Assembly (NCBI GenBank): GCA_017465825.1
Contig: JAFTVI010000006.1
Span: 124,001 to 188,000, forward strand
Source of the DNA: Clostridia bacterium
GTDB lineage: Bacteria; Bacillota; Clostridia; Oscillospirales; Acutalibacteraceae
Direction: 5' to 3'
Length of the DNA: 64,000 nt
In this document: positions 43,386 to 51,599 of the stretch, in pieces
Position numbering within the stretch: position 1 is the stretch's first letter
How the letters are laid out: the number at the start of each line of letters is the position of its first letter
The notes under the pieces: generated by a model
Database searches by the model: none
What the model was told of the DNA's origin: nothing
Seen by the model: the letters and a program-made list of their open reading frames with translations, nothing else
Translations under genes and position numbers: made by a program

Positions 43386-45068
43386 TCATTTGGAACATAG
43401 TTCTATTAAGATAGATGAATTATCTTCATAATCTTCTGTGTTCAACAAATGATATTTATCATTATCAAGACGTATAACCGTATCAAAAGAAATTCCATAT
43501 GTCTGCTCATTTTCGTACCCAATTCCGGAAACGATTAATTGATTGTCTTGGGGTGTATTTTCAACAATATATTTATAAAGTTGTCCCTTCTTCTCCAAAT
43601 CTGTTTCTGCGTTATTAGGACTATCGAATACCACTGGGAAATCAATGGCTGCTGGATTAAATTCTTTCCTCAATTTCAAAAGATTAATATACCAAATAAT
43701 GGTTGCGATTGGCTTATTACTGCCACCACCTTTGAACGAGTTAGTTATTTTCTCAAAAGCCTTTTCTTTGATTTCCTCAAGTTTGAATTGTTGTTTTGCT
43801 GCCATCATTAACTCATAGTATCGAGTATTAATCCTGTTTTTGGTTTCAGTATAACTACGTTCTTCTTTTTTTAAGGCTTTCTCTTGCTGTGTGAGTCCAT
43901 CTATTTTTTCGCATATAATATGCAACTCTTGAATTATTTCATCTCTTATTTCAACAAATCCTTTGTGAGCTAATACATCATCAATCTCACCATGCTTCTC
44001 AGCAATGGAATCTTCATATTTTTTTAATTCTTCCAGCCATTTTCGGTATTCCTTTTCCTGCATTTCAATCTTTCTTTCAATCTCACTGATAGCTATTTGC
44101 ATATTGTTACTTAGTAAGATAACATCTTCCGCCGTATTGTACTTAGATATGCGCAGAGCCACAGTATCACCAAGAGAAGAACAACAGAAAGGACATATAT
44201 GGTTATTAAGAGATTTGATTTGTTTTTCATTGTCGCGATCAAGCATTTTCAATGCATCTAAAGAGGAAAATATTTCAGCTCGCTCATTTCTTAAATTTAT
44301 GAGATTTGTTCTTGTTTTACTCAATGAGTTAGCAATGCGGATATATTGCTCTTTTGTTCGTTCCACATCACGCTTTAATAACTCCAAGCTTTGAGTATAT
44401 GAAACATCACGTATACTAGAAACAACCTTTTCATACATTCCCTCAGAAATTTCTTTCTTTTTCTCAGTATTCTTTATTTCTTCGTGAACCCGTTCAAGTT
44501 GGCGTTCTATTTCGTAATATTTCTCATCGAATGCTCCAAAATGATAATAAAGCACATTTTCTTTAAAATCAGGATATTGTCCTAAATTATCAAAAGAGGC
44601 AAATTGTGTACCTAAAATTCTGTCTTGATCCAAGAAATATAGCAAATAGCTATATGCCGGAGGTGTTATTTCTAATTTTTCTTCCCCTCTTTTTGGAAGC
44701 TGTACAGCAAAATTGAAAATTGATTTTAGTTTTTCGCCCAACTCATTTCTATGTATAGTTTTAAAAATTACATTTTTATTAGAATCAAACAGCTTAAAAA
44801 GACTACTGCAGCGATACATATAGTATTCGCACCCGTCTATTTCAAAGTTTAAAATATATGTCTTATCCTTGTCGTCCCAAATAGGTTCAAAAAAACAATC
44901 AGCTCCCATTGTGTGATATAAACACTTTGTTATCAAAGATTTTCCTCGTTTAGTGCCATCAACAGAACTTGAAGTGATGATATTTGTTCCTGCTGAAAAA
45001 CTTACAACCTTAGCTTTTTTCTCAACACTACAAAAAATATATAGTGTTTTAAATACAAGTTTACTCAT
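43386..45068 (-). CDS. Rad50/SMC-like ABC ATPase (DUF2326-like), defence component
   Basis: About 560 residues from the ATG at 45068 (AAGGTGG upstream; the GTG at 45077 overlaps that site). An N-terminal half-ATPase has a P-loop-like 'VDGTKRGKSLITK' (39-51). Long coiled coils (about 185-285 and 320-430) flank a zinc-hook-like 'HICPFCCSS' (293-301). The C-terminal half has a signature-like 'FKGGGSNKPIATIIWYI' and the Walker B strand 'IDFPVVFDSPN'. This is the plan of DUF2326 and LmuB-type ATPases, which sense DNA structures and license an effector. It overlaps the upstream nuclease gene by 8 bp, so the two form one system. Confidence 0.85.
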   Translation of the reverse strand: MSKLVFKTLYIFCSVEKKAKVVSFSAGTNIITSSSVDGTKRGKSLITKCLYHTMGADCFFEPIWDDKDKTYILNFEIDGCEYYMYRCSSLFKLFDSNKNVIFKTIHRNELGEKLKSIFNFAVQLPKRGEEKLEITPPAYSYLLYFLDQDRILGTQFASFDNLGQYPDFKENVLYYHFGAFDEKYYEIERQLERVHEEIKNTEKKKEISEGMYEKVVSSIRDVSYTQSLELLKRDVERTKEQYIRIANSLSKTRTNLINLRNERAEIFSSLDALKMLDRDNEKQIKSLNNHICPFCCSSLGDTVALRISKYNTAEDVILLSNNMQIAISEIERKIEMQEKEYRKWLEELKKYEDSIAEKHGEIDDVLAHKGFVEIRDEIIQELHIICEKIDGLTQQEKALKKEERSYTETKNRINTRYYELMMAAKQQFKLEEIKEKAFEKITNSFKGGGSNKPIATIIWYINLLKLRKEFNPAAIDFPVVFDSPNNAETDLEKKGQLYKYIVENTPQDNQLIVSGIGYENEQTYGISFDTVIRLDNDKYHLLNTEDYEDNSSILIELCSK

Positions 45069-46107
45069 ATTTTCCACCTTCCCATTTCAATAAAACTATC
45101 AACATAAATACTTTTCTATCACTTTCGGAAAACTCTAAGGAGAATTTTGAATCAAATTCCTCATACAACATATTTAGTGTATCTAATTGATTATCGGGTA
45201 ACTCATTCTCATTCTCTGTTAAATAACTTGCGATAAGTTTTTCATTTGTTTTCAACTCTACAGACATTGAATAGTGCTGAGTTATAGAAACCAATGATGC
45301 CTTATACTTTCGAATTGTACGAGGTGCTGTGATATTAGCACTTATAAATTTCTCTGCCTCAGATATAGAATTATCTGTCAAAGATGAGTGTTTACAAAGC
45401 ATACTATGTAGTTCTTGTTTCGTTATTCCCTTGTTTTGCACTAATTCATTATAACTATTAGACTTCATCTCATAACAAGCTTTTGTTTCAACCGTATCTT
45501 TGATTAAGCGATATAATGCGTTGGGTTTCTCAGGTTCGCATCCTATGATTTGTTCAAAACTACCAATAATTTTACCGCGTAAGTCATTGTCGGGATTCAG
45601 CAAATTCATAGAGGTGTAAATAAATCCTACATTATTTAAATCAATCGTTGGACCTAATTCGCTGTTAAGTGCTTCGCGAATTTTCTTTTGTGTTTTTTCG
45701 TCTAAAGAAGCAAAATCAAGTGTTTCGTATTCTGAATATACTTTATTTCCTATTTTAAGAAAAGCATTTGAAACAATAGCAATTTTAATTGGTACCGAAG
45801 GATTAAATGCATTTTTCAGAAGGTAAAGTCTACCCATTATTGATTTTTCAGTTTTATCCTGTTTTGATAACTTTGTAAAAGTATATGGTGATTGAACTCT
45901 ATGTGTTTTAACTTGATAAAATTCAAGGGAATTATTCAAATGAACTTCGATATCACACTTATAGTCAAAAACAACGCAAAAATCATCTTTTTCAAACAAA
46001 TCAAACATTTTGCTTGCGCCCCAAAGCATTTCTAGGCGAAAACGATTTTTGCTAGATGAGCCGGATGTATCAACTGGTATTTTTTCATATTCATCAATTA
46101 TACTCAT
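45061..46107 (-). CDS. DUF4297 (Cap4-like) nuclease domain protein, defence effector
   Basis: 348 residues starting after AAGGAGGATAAGATTAG. The N-terminal part has the PD-(D/E)xK pattern of DUF4297/Cap4 nucleases: 'RFRLEMLWGASKMFDLF' helix, then 'CVVFDYKCDIEVHL' (Asp52, Glu54) and 'LEFYQVKTH' (Gln65-Val-Lys67). The C-terminal 150 residues are helical and unlike the SAVED domain of CBASS Cap4. It is followed by, and overlaps, the Rad50-like ATPase. Nuclease plus SMC-like ATPase is the core of Lamassu-Cap4 and of the wider ABC-3C group. A small middle component (LmuC-like) was not found. Confidence 0.85.
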   Translation of the reverse strand: MSIIDEYEKIPVDTSGSSSKNRFRLEMLWGASKMFDLFEKDDFCVVFDYKCDIEVHLNNSLEFYQVKTHRVQSPYTFTKLSKQDKTEKSIMGRLYLLKNAFNPSVPIKIAIVSNAFLKIGNKVYSEYETLDFASLDEKTQKKIREALNSELGPTIDLNNVGFIYTSMNLLNPDNDLRGKIIGSFEQIIGCEPEKPNALYRLIKDTVETKACYEMKSNSYNELVQNKGITKQELHSMLCKHSSLTDNSISEAEKFISANITAPRTIRKYKASLVSITQHYSMSVELKTNEKLIASYLTENENELPDNQLDTLNMLYEEFDSKFSLEFSESDRKVFMLIVLLKWEGGKYE

Positions 46108-46676
46108 CTAATCTTATCCTCCTTAACTTTTGATATGTCTTATTAATTCAGCTATTGCTTTTATTATTTAATTTAAAATTTCAAGTAAATATTTCTGTAC
46201 TTCTACTGCACTTTATTGGTTTCAGAATTGGCAAATAATTATCAATAGTGTGTGCGCGACATTCCATTTCTCAACCTTCATTTTTTTGGGATGTTTTTGC
46301 AATATTGAAAATTCATAGATCCTCTCTACTTTAATTATTAAGCATATTAGTTTTATTTTCCGAAATATGTTTACTTAACATAAAAATATATCAATATATT
46401 ACTTGCTTCAATTAACTCTACAAAAACGTGCCGTTTTTCAACAAAAATGTTGTATTTATCCCTAGTTTTGATATCAAAAACGTCAACCCGTCCTGTAGCC
46501 TGTACTTTTTTAGTAAGACAGGTGATTTTGTTATTGTAACATTTCCACAAATCAACTTTCTTGAAATTATGTATTTCGACAAATTTTAAAAATTAGTCAT
46601 TTAAAGTGTTACTTTTTCTTGTTATCTGCACTTTATAAATATAAGAGAATTCATATAAAACCAAGGAAAAGTAATT
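46108..46676. other. 569-bp AT-rich intergenic region, no gene
   Basis: Between the minus-strand nuclease operon and the plus-strand LytTR gene. It contains two small adjacent hairpins, AAAAACG-TGC-CGTTTTT (46423-46439) and CAACA-AAAA-TGTTG (46438-46451), within a stretch resembling 42761-42840 (shared AATATATTAC, CAATTAAC and AAAAATG words). A CAGAATTGGCAAATA word at 46222 matches CAGAATTGTCAAATA at 42680 upstream of the other operon. No ORF above noise. Confidence 0.5.
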
Positions 46677-47147
46677 ATGACAGTAAATGAAGTTAAAACA
46701 AAAGCAGAAATAATTGAGATATTAGATACAAACGGTATAGATTACAGAATGACAACATGTTTCGGGCATGAAAGAATTTGTATTTCATTGGGTGATGAAG
46801 TAAATTGTAATTCTGCGATAATTGTTCAGACCTGCAACAAAGATGTGCTTTGCAAAGTATATCTTAACGAAATTATGTTTATTGCAATCGAAAACAGAAA
46901 ATCAGTTCTGTATCTGACTGACAAAAAGATTGAAACGCACTACTCAATAGATTATTGGAAAGAAATACTTGATGCAGAGGTTTTCGTTCAGCCTCATTAC
47001 AGCTACATAGTAAATCTGAATTATGTTGATGAAGTGACAAAGGATTTTGTTAAAGTTAAGTATAATGTCAAAGAATATTCTGTATATACATCATCAAGAA
47101 AAATCGGAGCGTTCAGAAAAGCTTTCTTAAAATTCAGCGGACATTAA
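46677..47147 (+). CDS. LytTR domain DNA-binding regulator
   Basis: 156 residues. The C-terminal half (about 62-153) is a LytTR domain: 'NEIMFIAIENRKSVLYLTDKKIETHYSIDYWKEIL' with the usual 'EVFVQPHYSYIVNLNYVDEV' stretch (the H-x-S-x-I-V-N-x-x-x-V motif) and 'YTSSRKIGAFRKAFLKF'. No receiver domain is attached, and the N-terminal 60 residues are of unknown type, so it is a stand-alone regulator like those controlling bacteriocin or competence genes. AAGGAAAAGTAATT precedes the ATG, and a terminator follows, so it is monocistronic. Confidence 0.9.
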   Translation: MTVNEVKTKAEIIEILDTNGIDYRMTTCFGHERICISLGDEVNCNSAIIVQTCNKDVLCKVYLNEIMFIAIENRKSVLYLTDKKIETHYSIDYWKEILDAEVFVQPHYSYIVNLNYVDEVTKDFVKVKYNVKEYSVYTSSRKIGAFRKAFLKFSGH

Positions 47148-47155
47148 TATAACAA

Positions 47156-47195
47156 ACATCACCTCGATCAGAAAAGACCGGGGTGATGTTGCTTT
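47156..47195 (+). terminator. Terminator of the LytTR gene
   Basis: ACATCACC-T-CG pairs with CG-G-GGTGATGT across a loop, followed by TGCTTTATT. Confidence 0.75.
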
Positions 47196-47217
47196 ATTCA
47201 AACAATTAATGTATAAT
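47189..47217 (+). promoter_or_regulatory. Promoter of the toroid/NUDIX operon
   Basis: TTGCTT (47189-47194) and TATAAT (47212-47217), 17-bp spacer. The -10 box covers the ATG at 47216, which rules that ATG out as the start of the next gene. Confidence 0.65.
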
Positions 47218-47245
47218 GGTTGTATCAAAGTACGAGGATATAATT

Positions 47246-48157
47246 ATGGATAAAAACAAAGCAATAAAATATGTTTTGCAAAATGCACGGCATCTTGAAT
47301 TAGCTGTTTACAAATATTACTTTGAAAATGAATCAAGTCAAGCTGTTATTGATGAGCTTTCAAAATTTCAGAATGATGACGGTGGATTCGGACATGCTCT
47401 TGAGCCTGATTTCTTTAATCCCGATTCAAGTCCCATTGCGACGAATGACGCTATTATTACTCTCTCCCGTGTAAATGCACTTGACAGAGATTCTGATATA
47501 GTAAAAGGAATAGTAAGATATTTGGCATCTCACGATTCTTTTGACGAAGACAAAAAGCGTTGGCTGTTTGCGATAGACAGCAACAAGGATTATCCTCATG
47601 CAATATGGTGGGAGAAAAAGGGCGACGGTATCAGCAAATTTAATCCGTCTGTTTCTCTGGCTGCATTTATGGTTTGTTACGGCAACCGCACTTCTCTTTA
47701 TGAAGAAATCATAAAAGAGGGATTTGAGTATCTTCAAACCGGCAGAGAAGTCAGTGGCGATGATATAAATTGTTATCTGTTGGCATACGAGCTCTTAACA
47801 AAAAACGGCATCAATAATATCATTGATATAAATGTTTTCAAAAATTTGTTATGTAAGGCTGTTGAAAATTGCATTTGCAAAGATACAGAGAAATATGGTG
47901 TTGAATATGTTCCGATGCCTTCAACTATATTTACCGGCAGATATATGGAGTTTATTACTACTGAAATTGAACCGTTAATTGCTGCAGAAAAAGATATTTT
48001 AGGTAAACTGCAAATGGAAGACGGTAGCTTTGATATTACTTGGAAATGGTACACTCCATATCCCGATGAATATGAACAGGCACGAGTTTGGTGGCGTCCT
48101 CGCATTACTATTGAAAAACTTCTTTTTAATGAAATTCAGATAGGAGAATCATTATGA
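47246..48157 (+). CDS. Alpha/alpha-toroid (terpene-cyclase-like) protein of unknown function
   Basis: 303 residues from the ATG at 47246, which has GAGG 9 bp upstream and lies 29 bp beyond the promoter. Repeats resemble squalene-cyclase/prenyltransferase toroids: 'LSKFQNDDGGFGHALEPDF', 'LAAFMVCYG', 'LLGKLQMEDGSFDITWKWYTP' in part, with QW-like 'Q.DDGGFG' and 'Q.EDGSF' motifs at both ends. The DXDD cyclase motif is absent, so terpene cyclisation is unlikely. Similar proteins are common in Firmicutes next to NUDIX genes. Its stop overlaps the NUDIX start by 4 bp. Confidence 0.7.
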   Translation: MDKNKAIKYVLQNARHLELAVYKYYFENESSQAVIDELSKFQNDDGGFGHALEPDFFNPDSSPIATNDAIITLSRVNALDRDSDIVKGIVRYLASHDSFDEDKKRWLFAIDSNKDYPHAIWWEKKGDGISKFNPSVSLAAFMVCYGNRTSLYEEIIKEGFEYLQTGREVSGDDINCYLLAYELLTKNGINNIIDINVFKNLLCKAVENCICKDTEKYGVEYVPMPSTIFTGRYMEFITTEIEPLIAAEKDILGKLQMEDGSFDITWKWYTPYPDEYEQARVWWRPRITIEKLLFNEIQIGESL

Positions 48158-48600
48158 GTTATATCGGCGATATGAGAAAATTTGTAGGTCATTCACCTAT
48201 TATGGCGGTTGCAGCAATGGCTATTCTTTATAATGAAGAAAAAGGTATACTTCTTGAAAAGAGAACAGACACGGGAGAATGGTGCACTCCCGGTGGTGCT
48301 ATTGAACTCGGGGAATCTTTAGAGTATGCTCTTAAAAGAGAAATCAAAGAAGAAACAAATCTTGATTTCACAAATCCTAAGCTGTTTGATATTAAGGCAA
48401 ATGTACATATGGTTTATCCCAACGGCGATGAAGTGTATTACACCGATATCGTGTATGAAATCAATGATTTTTATGGTGAATTAAAACATGACGGTGAAAG
48501 CACCGAATTAAGATTTTTTGATATAAACAATCTTCCCGAAAACATAATGCCTACTCAGATAGGGTATATTGAAAAGTTTGTTTCAGAAAAAATCAAATAA
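48154..48600 (+). CDS. NUDIX hydrolase
   Basis: 148 residues. The Nudix box is at 48-70: G48-x5-E54-x7-R62-E63-I-x-E66-E67, complete for metal binding, with the usual glycine near its end replaced by Asn69. 'GILLEKRTDTGEWCTPGG' precedes it. It hydrolyses a nucleoside diphosphate linked to another group; the substrate cannot be named. It is translationally coupled to the toroid protein (ATGA overlap). Confidence 0.92.
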   Translation: MSYIGDMRKFVGHSPIMAVAAMAILYNEEKGILLEKRTDTGEWCTPGGAIELGESLEYALKREIKEETNLDFTNPKLFDIKANVHMVYPNGDEVYYTDIVYEINDFYGELKHDGESTELRFFDINNLPENIMPTQIGYIEKFVSEKIK

Positions 48601-48630
48601 TCATAGGTGTTAAATATTAAGGTGATAAAT

Positions 48631-49029
48631 ATGGAAATAAGTGAGTTTATCAAACAGCGAAATATAGAAGTTAGAGACAATGCACATTTAAGGGTTATCA
48701 ATTGTTTTTATCCATATCTCCGCAGCGTTTCCGGTGATGAACGATTACTGGCGTCAGTTCTTGAAAAACTTCTGGGTATTGATTTAACAGATGATTTTGT
48801 TATTACCGCCTGTTTTAATGGTGTAAACGACGGCAGTCAGCCACCTTACGATAATGTTGACCTCTATATTAAGTTGAATAACGATGTAAAAGTTTTTGTT
48901 TACGGCAGAAAACATGAACATCTTGCTGAACTAAAAGAAAATGAGTATACTGTTTTTGTTCTTAATGATTCACTTGATAACATTGCGAGAATCAATAGAA
49001 ATGTATTTATTGGTGAGGGATTGATATGA
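48631..49029 (+). CDS. Hypothetical protein
   Basis: 132 residues from the ATG at 48631, which has AAGGTGATAAAT upstream. An alpha/beta protein without membrane segments or Cys motifs; strands 'DDFVITACFNG', 'VDLYIKLNNDVKVFVYG' and 'EYTVFVLND' suggest a small mixed-fold domain. No family recognised. It overlaps the next gene (ATGA) and belongs to the 47246-50585 operon. Confidence 0.55.
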   Translation: MEISEFIKQRNIEVRDNAHLRVINCFYPYLRSVSGDERLLASVLEKLLGIDLTDDFVITACFNGVNDGSQPPYDNVDLYIKLNNDVKVFVYGRKHEHLAELKENEYTVFVLNDSLDNIARINRNVFIGEGLI

Positions 49030-49850
49030 AAAAACAATTCAATAAAATAAAAAAGTTTATAAAAATTTCAAAAGGAACTACCGATATTATTTACATTTTT
49101 TTGACTGCTGTTTTTATCACAATAGCATTGTTGATTTTAGTATGCTTATTTGAGCAATGGAACATTCATGTGCCCGGAAGCAGAGAAATGTGGATAGGTT
49201 TAATAGGTGCATTGTTAGGTGGCGTATACACAATGTTAGGTGTGAAAATGACCATCAATTATCAATCAAAAGTGGATAATGAAAAGGACCGATTATCAAA
49301 CATTCCTATATTAAAATTTGAAACAGGTTATTCAACTATGACTGATTTTAATGGTGACGGGATTTTCTCAATAGACAAAAATTCAATATACACAACAGCC
49401 TTTCCTCAAGACGAAACAAAGCCCTATCCCACACTTACAATTTCTCTGGCTAATAATAATTCAGCATTTGATATTTATATTGAATCATTCGTAACTTTGG
49501 AAAATATGAATAATAGTTTTGATAGAGAGTTTTTCTTTCCTCAAGAATATAGACTTGTGTCAAATGAAAAAGTACAATATATGCTCTATGTTATAGATTA
49601 CGAAAAATATAGTTGTAGCAATGTTTTAGGTGTAGTTAGAATTGCATATTCGGATATTTTTGGAAATGCATATTATCAAGATGTTGCTGTGGCTTATTAT
49701 GAAGATATTGAATCTCTTGACAACTTGTTGGAAATAGAACACATTAGAATGCCTATCCTTAAAAAAGATGCATTAGATTTATCTGAAATAATCAAAATAG
49801 AATATGGTTATTTGCACACTGAAAATATTGAAGAGCAAAATAATACATAA
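49026..49850 (+). CDS. Membrane protein with two N-terminal helices
   Basis: 274 residues. Helix 1 (about 20-41, 'IIYIFLTAVFITIALLILVCLF') and helix 2 (about 57-76, 'MWIGLIGALLGGVYTMLGVK') form a hairpin, followed by a large soluble part with 'LTISLANNNSAFDIYIESF', beta-rich, probably cytoplasmic. No catalytic motif. Coupled to the preceding ORF and 9 bp before the TIM-barrel gene. Confidence 0.6.
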   Translation: MKKQFNKIKKFIKISKGTTDIIYIFLTAVFITIALLILVCLFEQWNIHVPGSREMWIGLIGALLGGVYTMLGVKMTINYQSKVDNEKDRLSNIPILKFETGYSTMTDFNGDGIFSIDKNSIYTTAFPQDETKPYPTLTISLANNNSAFDIYIESFVTLENMNNSFDREFFFPQEYRLVSNEKVQYMLYVIDYEKYSCSNVLGVVRIAYSDIFGNAYYQDVAVAYYEDIESLDNLLEIEHIRMPILKKDALDLSEIIKIEYGYLHTENIEEQNNT

Positions 49851-49859
49851 GGTGATTTT

Positions 49860-50585
49860 ATGATTACTATAGGCAGAACAATTAGGTGGTATAACAATTA
49901 CATAGATGAAGTTAATTTCTGTAAAGAAAACGGTTTTGATTTTATGCAGATTTGGTTCAAGAAGGGGCAGATAGTTTTAGACAATATCCCCGAACCGAAA
50001 ATCGAGTACATAAAGAAAATCTGTTTTCCTGTTATCTTTCACGCTGTTTTTACACCAGCAGACATTGATTTGTATGGTGATACTTTGCTTGATATGGTTC
50101 AATATCTTGGCGATACCGAAGTCATTATCCATCCTGTTTACAATAAAGAAAACGTAACCGAAAACACAGAACTGGAACTTATTGAAAAAACAGTTGAGTT
50201 TTCACGAAAAGTAAAAAGCAGAGGTATTACTTGGTATTTAGAAAATAACAGCATCATTGATAAGTTTCACTATAAAAAAGAAGAATTGCTGATGTTATAC
50301 AATGCAGATAATTATGTAGAGCAACTGTTGGACGTAGCCCATATTGATAACTATGAACATCTGAAAGAGATAATTGATGTGAAATATCCTAAATGTTTGC
50401 ATGTCGCAGGAAAGCACTTCAGCAAAGAACACGAACATCTGTCATTAACCCAAGGAGATATTGACTATAATCTTGTATTCAAACAGTATTTACAGGATTT
50501 CGACGGTAGAATAATTCTTGAAGTTGTTGATACAGACGAAGAAATCATCAAATCAAAAGAAATTATTGAAAAGGCAATAGGATAA
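49860..50585 (+). CDS. Xylose-isomerase-like TIM barrel protein
   Basis: 241 residues. Barrel-type strands 'GFDFMQIWFKK', 'VIFHAVFTPADIDLYG' (His), 'TEVIIHPVYN' (His), 'ITWYLENNSI' (Glu), 'QLLDVAHIDNYEHL' (Asp, His), 'CLHVAGKHFS' (His) and 'IILEVVDTD' (Glu) match the metal-binding positions of the AP-endonuclease-2/sugar-isomerase superfamily. It is shorter than the operon barrels at 10636-13193 and not close to them. A good terminator follows. Confidence 0.78.
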   Translation: MITIGRTIRWYNNYIDEVNFCKENGFDFMQIWFKKGQIVLDNIPEPKIEYIKKICFPVIFHAVFTPADIDLYGDTLLDMVQYLGDTEVIIHPVYNKENVTENTELELIEKTVEFSRKVKSRGITWYLENNSIIDKFHYKKEELLMLYNADNYVEQLLDVAHIDNYEHLKEIIDVKYPKCLHVAGKHFSKEHEHLSLTQGDIDYNLVFKQYLQDFDGRIILEVVDTDEEIIKSKEIIEKAIG

Positions 50586-50590
50586 AATGT

Positions 50591-50625
50591 AAGGATAGCT
50601 TTTTAATCGGAGCTATCCTTTATCA
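50591..50625 (+). terminator. Terminator of the 47246-50585 operon
   Basis: AAGGATAGCT and AGCTATCCTT pair perfectly around TTTTAATCGG, followed by TATCATTTTTATT. Confidence 0.85.
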
Positions 50626-50734
50626 TTTTTATTGCTTTCAACGATTGGTTGAAATGCCAAACTGTTTTCTGTAAAAGAGTTATTAAAATTACTTGCAATG
50701 TATGTTAAAATAAAAGCATAGGGAGGTAATAGCT

Positions 50735-51554
50735 ATGAACATCGGTAAAATTATATCTGCAAAAAGAAAGGAACTCGGAATCACTCAGCAAGTTTTAGCT
50801 GACAGGTTACATGTTTCATTTCAGGCAATTTCAAAGTGGGAGAACGGAATATCATATCCCGATATCGAAACATTACCGCTTATTGCATCAGCACTTAATA
50901 TTTCAATAGAATCTCTTCTGGGCTATCCCACAAGATCTTTAACAGAATACGACAATCACTATGCGGGTAAAGAATATTATTGGGGATTAGAGCCAAACAA
51001 ACTTTGCTATGAAATAATGCAAAGAAAGCCCCCGGTTAAACCGCATAAAGTACTTGATATCGGTTGCGGTGAAGGAAAAGATGCAGTATTTCTTGCCAAA
51101 AACGGCTATGATGTAACAGCATTTGATGTTTCCGACACGGGAATACAAAAAGCAAAAGCACTTGCTGAAATTCACGGTGTAACGGTTGATTTCTTCAAAG
51201 CCGATATAAAAGATTTCAGAATAGAAGCCGATTATGATATTATTTTCTCAAGTGGTGTATTTCATTATATTCCTCATAATTTAAGGCAAAGTGTTATTGA
51301 TAACCTGAAAGCACATACAAAAATTGGCGGTTTGAATGTCATAAATGTATTTGTAGGTAAGTCTTTTTATTCCATCTGCTCCTGATATGGAAAAAGAAGA
51401 ATTACAGGTTGATACTTGGAAATCAGGTGAACTGTTCACATACTATCACGATTGGCTTTTTCATAAATGCGAAGAAATTATTTTTAATTGTAACAGTGGC
51501 GGTGTTCCACATAAGCACTGCAAGAATGTATTAATTGCAGAAAAAACCATATAA
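50735..51554 (+). pseudogene. Frameshifted HTH-XRE / SAM methyltransferase fusion
   Basis: Residues 1-65 are an XRE helix-turn-helix (ISAKRKELGITQQVLADRL, VSFQAISKWENG). From about 80 a class I methyltransferase follows: 'KVLDIGCGEGKDAVFLAKNG' (motif I), 'VTAFDVSD' and 'YDIIFSSGVFHYI', of the tellurite-resistance (TehB-like) kind. The frame ends early at 51385; shifting by one base in the T-run at about 51364-51368 restores 'PSAPDMEKEELQVDTWKSGELFTYYHDW' type sequence to a stop at 51554. Regulators fused to such methyltransferases are common in Clostridia, so the intact form is about 272 residues. It is either a recent pseudogene, a phase-variable tract or a sequencing error. AGGGAGGTAATAGCT precedes the ATG. 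Confidence 0.8.
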
Positions 51555-51560
51555 AATGTT

Positions 51561-51595
51561 CCGCACCATAGCAATCTGCTATAATGCGGATTTTT
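51561..51595. terminator. Terminator between convergent genes
   Basis: CCGCA-CC-ATAGCA pairs with TGCTAT-AA-TGCGG, followed by ATTTTT. It serves the methyltransferase pseudogene and faces the AraC gene end. Confidence 0.8.
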
Positions 51596-51599
51596 CACT

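Noticed and set aside
45061-46107. CBASS Cap4 call for the DUF4297 protein
   Set aside because: No SAVED domain is seen and no CD-NTase gene is nearby; the partner is an SMC-like ATPase.
47246-48157. Terpene (squalene-hopene) cyclase
   Set aside because: Toroid-like QW motifs are present but the catalytic DXDD motif is missing and the protein is about half the usual length.
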